Below, piece after piece: positions 60,490 to 64,000 of a DNA stretch of 64,000 nt (positions within the stretch are counted from its first letter, which is position 1; each line of letters starts with the position of its first letter). The notes under the pieces were generated by a model. That model searched no databases and was not told the origin of the DNA. It saw only the letters and a list, made by a program, of their open reading frames with translations. The stretch is taken from assembly GCA_946699065.1 (NCBI GenBank), contig CAMPDV010000252.1, forward strand, positions 124,001 to 188,000. The letters are read 5' to 3'. A program made the position numbers and the translations under genes. The stretch comes from Loxodes magnus (Eukaryota; Ciliophora; Karyorelictea; Loxodida; Loxodidae).

Positions 60490-60990
60490 GGAAAATTACG
60501 AAAAAGAAGTTAGAAAATCAGTTTTAAGGTCTTATAAAACTACTAAAAAGAATAAAACAGCCAAACTGGATCATAGATACAGCAGATGCAAGACTAAAAG
60601 GTCAGCTGAATCTTATAGTTACAAGCCAAAGACAACCTGAGCAGAATAGGAGATAAAAGAAATAGTAAAAAATTAGATAAAAATAAGATACATAGAAAAA
60701 TAAATTAGAATTAAAAGAAAATGATACTACTGATTTTCAACAGAACATAAATTCAAGCAATTCAAAATATTTTATAAGTTCAAATGAAGCTACTGAATCA
60801 ATAAAAAGAAGAAGAAAATATTTTCTACAATCAAAAAGGAGAAATCTACAAACTGAGAGAAAATTATAATTTACAAGAATGAAAAGCCCAAGAACTAAGA
60901 AGGGAAAATTTCAAGACTTTTTTGAATAAGAATTACTAAGCTTACAAACTTATTTTGGTAGTGGGAATGATATAACTGCTGCTAAACATT
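60490..60990 (+). pseudogene. Gln/Lys-rich coding remnant
   Basis: The main frame is open from 60,610 to TGA 60,882, 90 codons, and contains KDNLSRIGDKRNSKKLDKNK and EEENIFYNQKGEIYKLRENY. A following frame reads LQTYFGSGNDITAAKHFQ and runs into TAATTATAGTTATTATTTAG, which recalls the tails of CC-ORF elements. No start codon. It is probably another CC-ORF-type 3' part, but there is no direct alignment. Confidence 0.35.
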
Positions 60991-62532
60991 TTTAATTATA
61001 GTTATTATTTAGTTATTTAATTTGAGGAGTTCTAATTAAATAAAATTATATTTTATAATTTAGAATAAACTAATTTAAATATAAAATATCGAGAGATCTT
61101 TATTTGCACCATTTTTATTTAAAATATTTTTCTTAAATTACTGAAATTTATAATTTTTATTGAGAAAATTTGTATAAAATCAAAAATTTTACTTAAAAAG
61201 AAGCAGGTTTCTATCTAGTTGAAACTTAGGTATATTAAAAGCAAATCATATAGAAGGAATTTATATATATTTACAAATTTCCTGCTAAAATATGGTATCA
61301 AAAATTTACTACTAAAATATAAATGCCTAAAATTTAAATTTTGAAAACTAAAATTTATATCTCATATACAGAAGTAATTTTGTAAATGGTAATTTTAGTT
61401 TATGAACTAAATTATAAAATTTTTATCGATAAAATTTACAATATTTATATTCTCAAAAAATATTTAGTATAAATATTAGAAATTTTCAAGGTTATAAGTA
61501 TGATTTTAAAATATAATCTAAAATTAAAAAAATTTAGCAGATAATAATGGGATATTATTAGAAACACAATGTTATTACACAAAATTAAATATAATAGAGC
61601 AATATTTGAACAACAATATTATTTAAAAAAAATTTGATTTAAATGAAAATTAAAAGATGTTGATTGTTAAAAATTCATATAAACGGAGTATAGAAAAATA
61701 TTAGATTTATTTTTAAAAATTAAAGCTAGTAGAAAAAAACGAGTTATATTTTTTTCAAAAAGATAGTTGAGAGAAATTTTGAATTTTTAAGTTTATTTTC
61801 TGAAAAGGTGTAATAAGAAGAGAAAAGTGAATATAGAGAAGTTGATAAGATTTATTTCGAAAAAGAGTAAAGTTAATTGAAAAATCGAGTGATAGTGTTT
61901 TGAAAAGAGTTAGTGGAGAGCATTTTTAAAGTTTTAAAACAAAACAAAAGTTATTTATAATATCTATAACAGAAGGTAATAATCAAAGCAATTATAATGT
62001 AAAAGAACAAATTATATTACCTAATTTAGTTGCTTGATAAAGATTTTATTGAGTTTTAGCATTAATATAATAAATGAACTAAAATCACATTTAAGAATCT
62101 AATAAATGTGAGTTCAATAGATAAAAATTCGATTTCTTTAGAAACTAAATTCAACTTTTAAAAATATTTATTTTTTCTTCTAAAAGCCAATAAAAAAGTT
62201 AATACAAATAAGCATATTTGTTGATACTTTTAATTGGAATTTAAATTAAATTTCAATAGTAATCATATATTCCTAAAAGGAAAATGAATAAATTATTATA
62301 GAGTACTACAACTAATGGTAAGAGTAAAATAATAATAAAAAAGAGTATGAACAAATAATTGACTATTTATTCTATCTGTTTCTGAATTTTAAATAGATTT
62401 TTTACAATTAATTTGGATAATTTATTCATAAGTCTAGTAAAAAGTTAAGTAAAAACATAAAGATCTTAAAAAAATGCTTAAATAATGTTTAAGTAGGCTA
62501 AAAACCTAATAAACCCAAAAATTCGTAATTAG
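60991..62532. other. A+T-rich stretch with one IR-1-related fragment
   Basis: Around 61,880-61,930, GATAGTGTTTTGAAAAGAGT and the bases after it match the complement of 1,745-1,800 in the left IR-1 arm. The rest shows nothing. Confidence 0.4.
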
Positions 62533-62937
62533 ATGAATTTAAATTTAATTAACAACAGCAATTTATTGAAAATTGGGAAAAAAACATTTTCGATAAACAT
62601 TCAAAACTAAGTAAGATAGAATTTGACTTCTCAAACAGAAAAAGAGATGGAATATTTAGAAATAAACTTTTATCTTTAATTAAGAATGAATTCATTTATA
62701 AAATATGCCTATTTTTACATGATTAGAAATTAAAAGATTATATCTTAATTTAAAAATAATAAAGCCACAGTTGATGATGGTCTAAAAGTTGAAATTATTA
62801 AATATGGAGATTAAGATTTCATTCCAAATTACTAAAAAAAGCGTTTTGAAATGTTTAAGCTAAAAGATGAGTTTTAGAAGAGTTTCTGGAAGAAAAAATA
62901 GAAATAGTTCTCTAATACAATAAATAAAAATATATGA
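62533..62937 (+). CDS. Unrecognised ORF, ATG to TGA uninterrupted
   Basis: 134 codons in the ciliate code. It starts MNLNLINNSNLLKIGKKTFS, continues TEKEMEYLEINFYLQLRMNS, and has a well-mixed second half, KATVDDGLKVEIIKYGDQDF then PNYQKKRFEMFKLKDEFQKS. No transmembrane segment or known motif. The open frame continues upstream of this ATG, so an earlier start is possible. It ends about 160 bases before the partial IR-1 copy begins. No second copy was noticed in the window. Confidence 0.4.
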
Positions 62938-63099
62938 TGGTAAAAGAAAAAGAAGAGGCTTGATTGATATTTACAAACTTTTATTTTTCAACATATTTGT
63001 AATATTTATATCCTAAACTATATCTATTGAACTATGTCACAGTGTTCTTACATATTGAAACTATATTATATTTTAATTAATTAATTAAAAAATTAACTA

Positions 63100-64000
63100 A
63101 TTTTACATTAATCAATTTTTTAATTTTTATAATATTAAACAAAAATTGTTTGAATAAGTATTGTTATAATTTAATTTTAAGTAAATTCTTAACTAAAAAT
63201 TTAAAGTTAATTCTAATAGGAAATAAAATTAATTTTAAACCAAAGCTAAAAGCAAATTATTTTTGCAGGTTAAAAACAAATTAAAATTATTTGCCTTTTT
63301 ATAGATTATATTTAACTGAAATTGTAAATTTAAATACTTAATTTAAATTTTAATTAAAATTAATTTTTTTACTTATAATAAATAAGTGCTTGAAAATTTT
63401 CCAATTAAAGATTATGAATTAGATCGAGAATAAAAAAGTATGAAATTTATGCAAAAAATGATAAAATAGGTTAAGATTGTACCATCTTAGAATGATTTAT
63501 AGGTAGCAACTAAGTCAATAAAATAAATAAAAAACGTTATTAAAAACTTTAATAAATTAGATAATTAATTGAAAAAGATGCTATTAAACTATTGTTTCTC
63601 GTAATATTTAGATTTTTAATGTGAATTGTTAATCAAAGACATGTATATTACATATTTTTTTAATATTATTCAGACATTCTTTTCGGATGATAAAGCTATT
63701 TTTTGAATCTTTTTAAAATTAAATTAAAAAGATCCCTAAGTTACATATTAATATATAGATTAAAATCCTAAAGGAAAAATTATAATATATCTTGCTTTAT
63801 TATTATTTTGATTGATTAGTAATATTTGAAAAAATAAAAAATAAATCTATTAATAAAAATAATATAATATTAATAATTTTAAAATATTAAATGTTTCAAC
63901 TTCTAAAATATCTCTTTTTTTATTCTTTTTTAGCTATTAATAATTTATAGGCCTTAAAAATAAATTTATGAATTTTACTTTCCATTTAATAAATTAAAAG
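63100..64000. repeat. Third, partial copy of the IR-1 unit, same orientation as the left arm
   Basis: Aligns directly with about 1,910-2,720. Shared landmarks are CCAAAGCTAAAA, the AAGTGCTTGAAAATTTTCC-like block, TTATAGGTAGCAACTAAGTC, CTCGTAATATT and the GAATCTTTTTAAAATTA-like block. It enters at about 63,100 and is cut by the window end. More of the unit is expected to the right. Confidence 0.8.

Noticed and set aside
1-64000. Tlr-type (Maverick/Polinton-like) element as the explanation of the inverted repeats
   Set aside because: I saw no integrase, packaging ATPase, capsid or type-B polymerase motif, and no short tandem units at the arm ends. The arms look like copies of a dispersed repeat, and the recognisable genes are LINE-like.
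1-64000. Telomeric GGGGTT repeats, CRISPR arrays, rRNA genes
   Set aside because: None found on either strand.

Overview
The window is about 80% A+T and has almost no open frames longer than 90 codons in the standard code. When TAA and TAG are read as glutamine and only TGA as stop, coherent protein segments appear on both strands. That is the nuclear code of Tetrahymena-like (oligohymenophorean) ciliates. With the repeat load and scarcity of ordinary genes, this suggests ciliate germline (micronuclear) DNA made largely of old mobile elements. Genus is inferred, not proven. With TGA as the only stop in such A+T-rich DNA, long open frames also arise by chance, so frame length alone was not treated as proof. 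The strongest calls rest on similarity between copies within the window.

Layout. (1) Two interleaved long inverted repeats dominate. IR-1 pairs 1-4.5 kb with 37.6-43.9 kb; IR-2 pairs 15.8-18.6 kb with 57.2-60.3 kb. A further partial copy of the IR-1 unit runs off the right end (63.1-64.0 kb), in the same orientation as the left arm. (2) The minus strand from about 11.0 to 4.9 kb carries a decayed LINE ORF2-like region with reverse-transcriptase and thumb-like motifs. A second LINE fragment lies at 30.5-31.9 kb. (3) At least ten copies of a small coiled-coil ORF family, called CC-ORF here, are scattered over both strands (0.1, 18, 19.5, 20.3, 21, 24, 38.4, 40.6, 43.5/44.6, 45, 48, 51, 56.8 and 57.7 kb). 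They look like LINE ORF1-type proteins. Several copies end in a short hairpin followed by an (ATT)n/(TAA)n-like tail. (4) Unrecognised ORFs lie at 12.5-14.9, 27.1-30.3, 55.0-55.7, 60.6-60.9 and 62.5-62.9 kb. (5) Noncoding features include a ~90-bp minisatellite (36.8-37.4 kb), a ~119-bp short tandem repeat (52.5 kb), tRNA-like boxes (3.0, 33.5 and 39.9 kb) and two unusually G+C-rich, foldable islands (53.2 and 54.4 kb).

How it fits together. The LINE-like regions are the likely source of the reverse transcriptase that spread the CC-ORF copies. Two such copies are visibly inserted into the right arm of IR-1 and missing from the left arm. No host gene with a recognised function, no rRNA, no convincing tRNA gene, no CRISPR array and no telomeric repeat was found. 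Most of the remaining sequence is A+T-rich DNA in which I see nothing.
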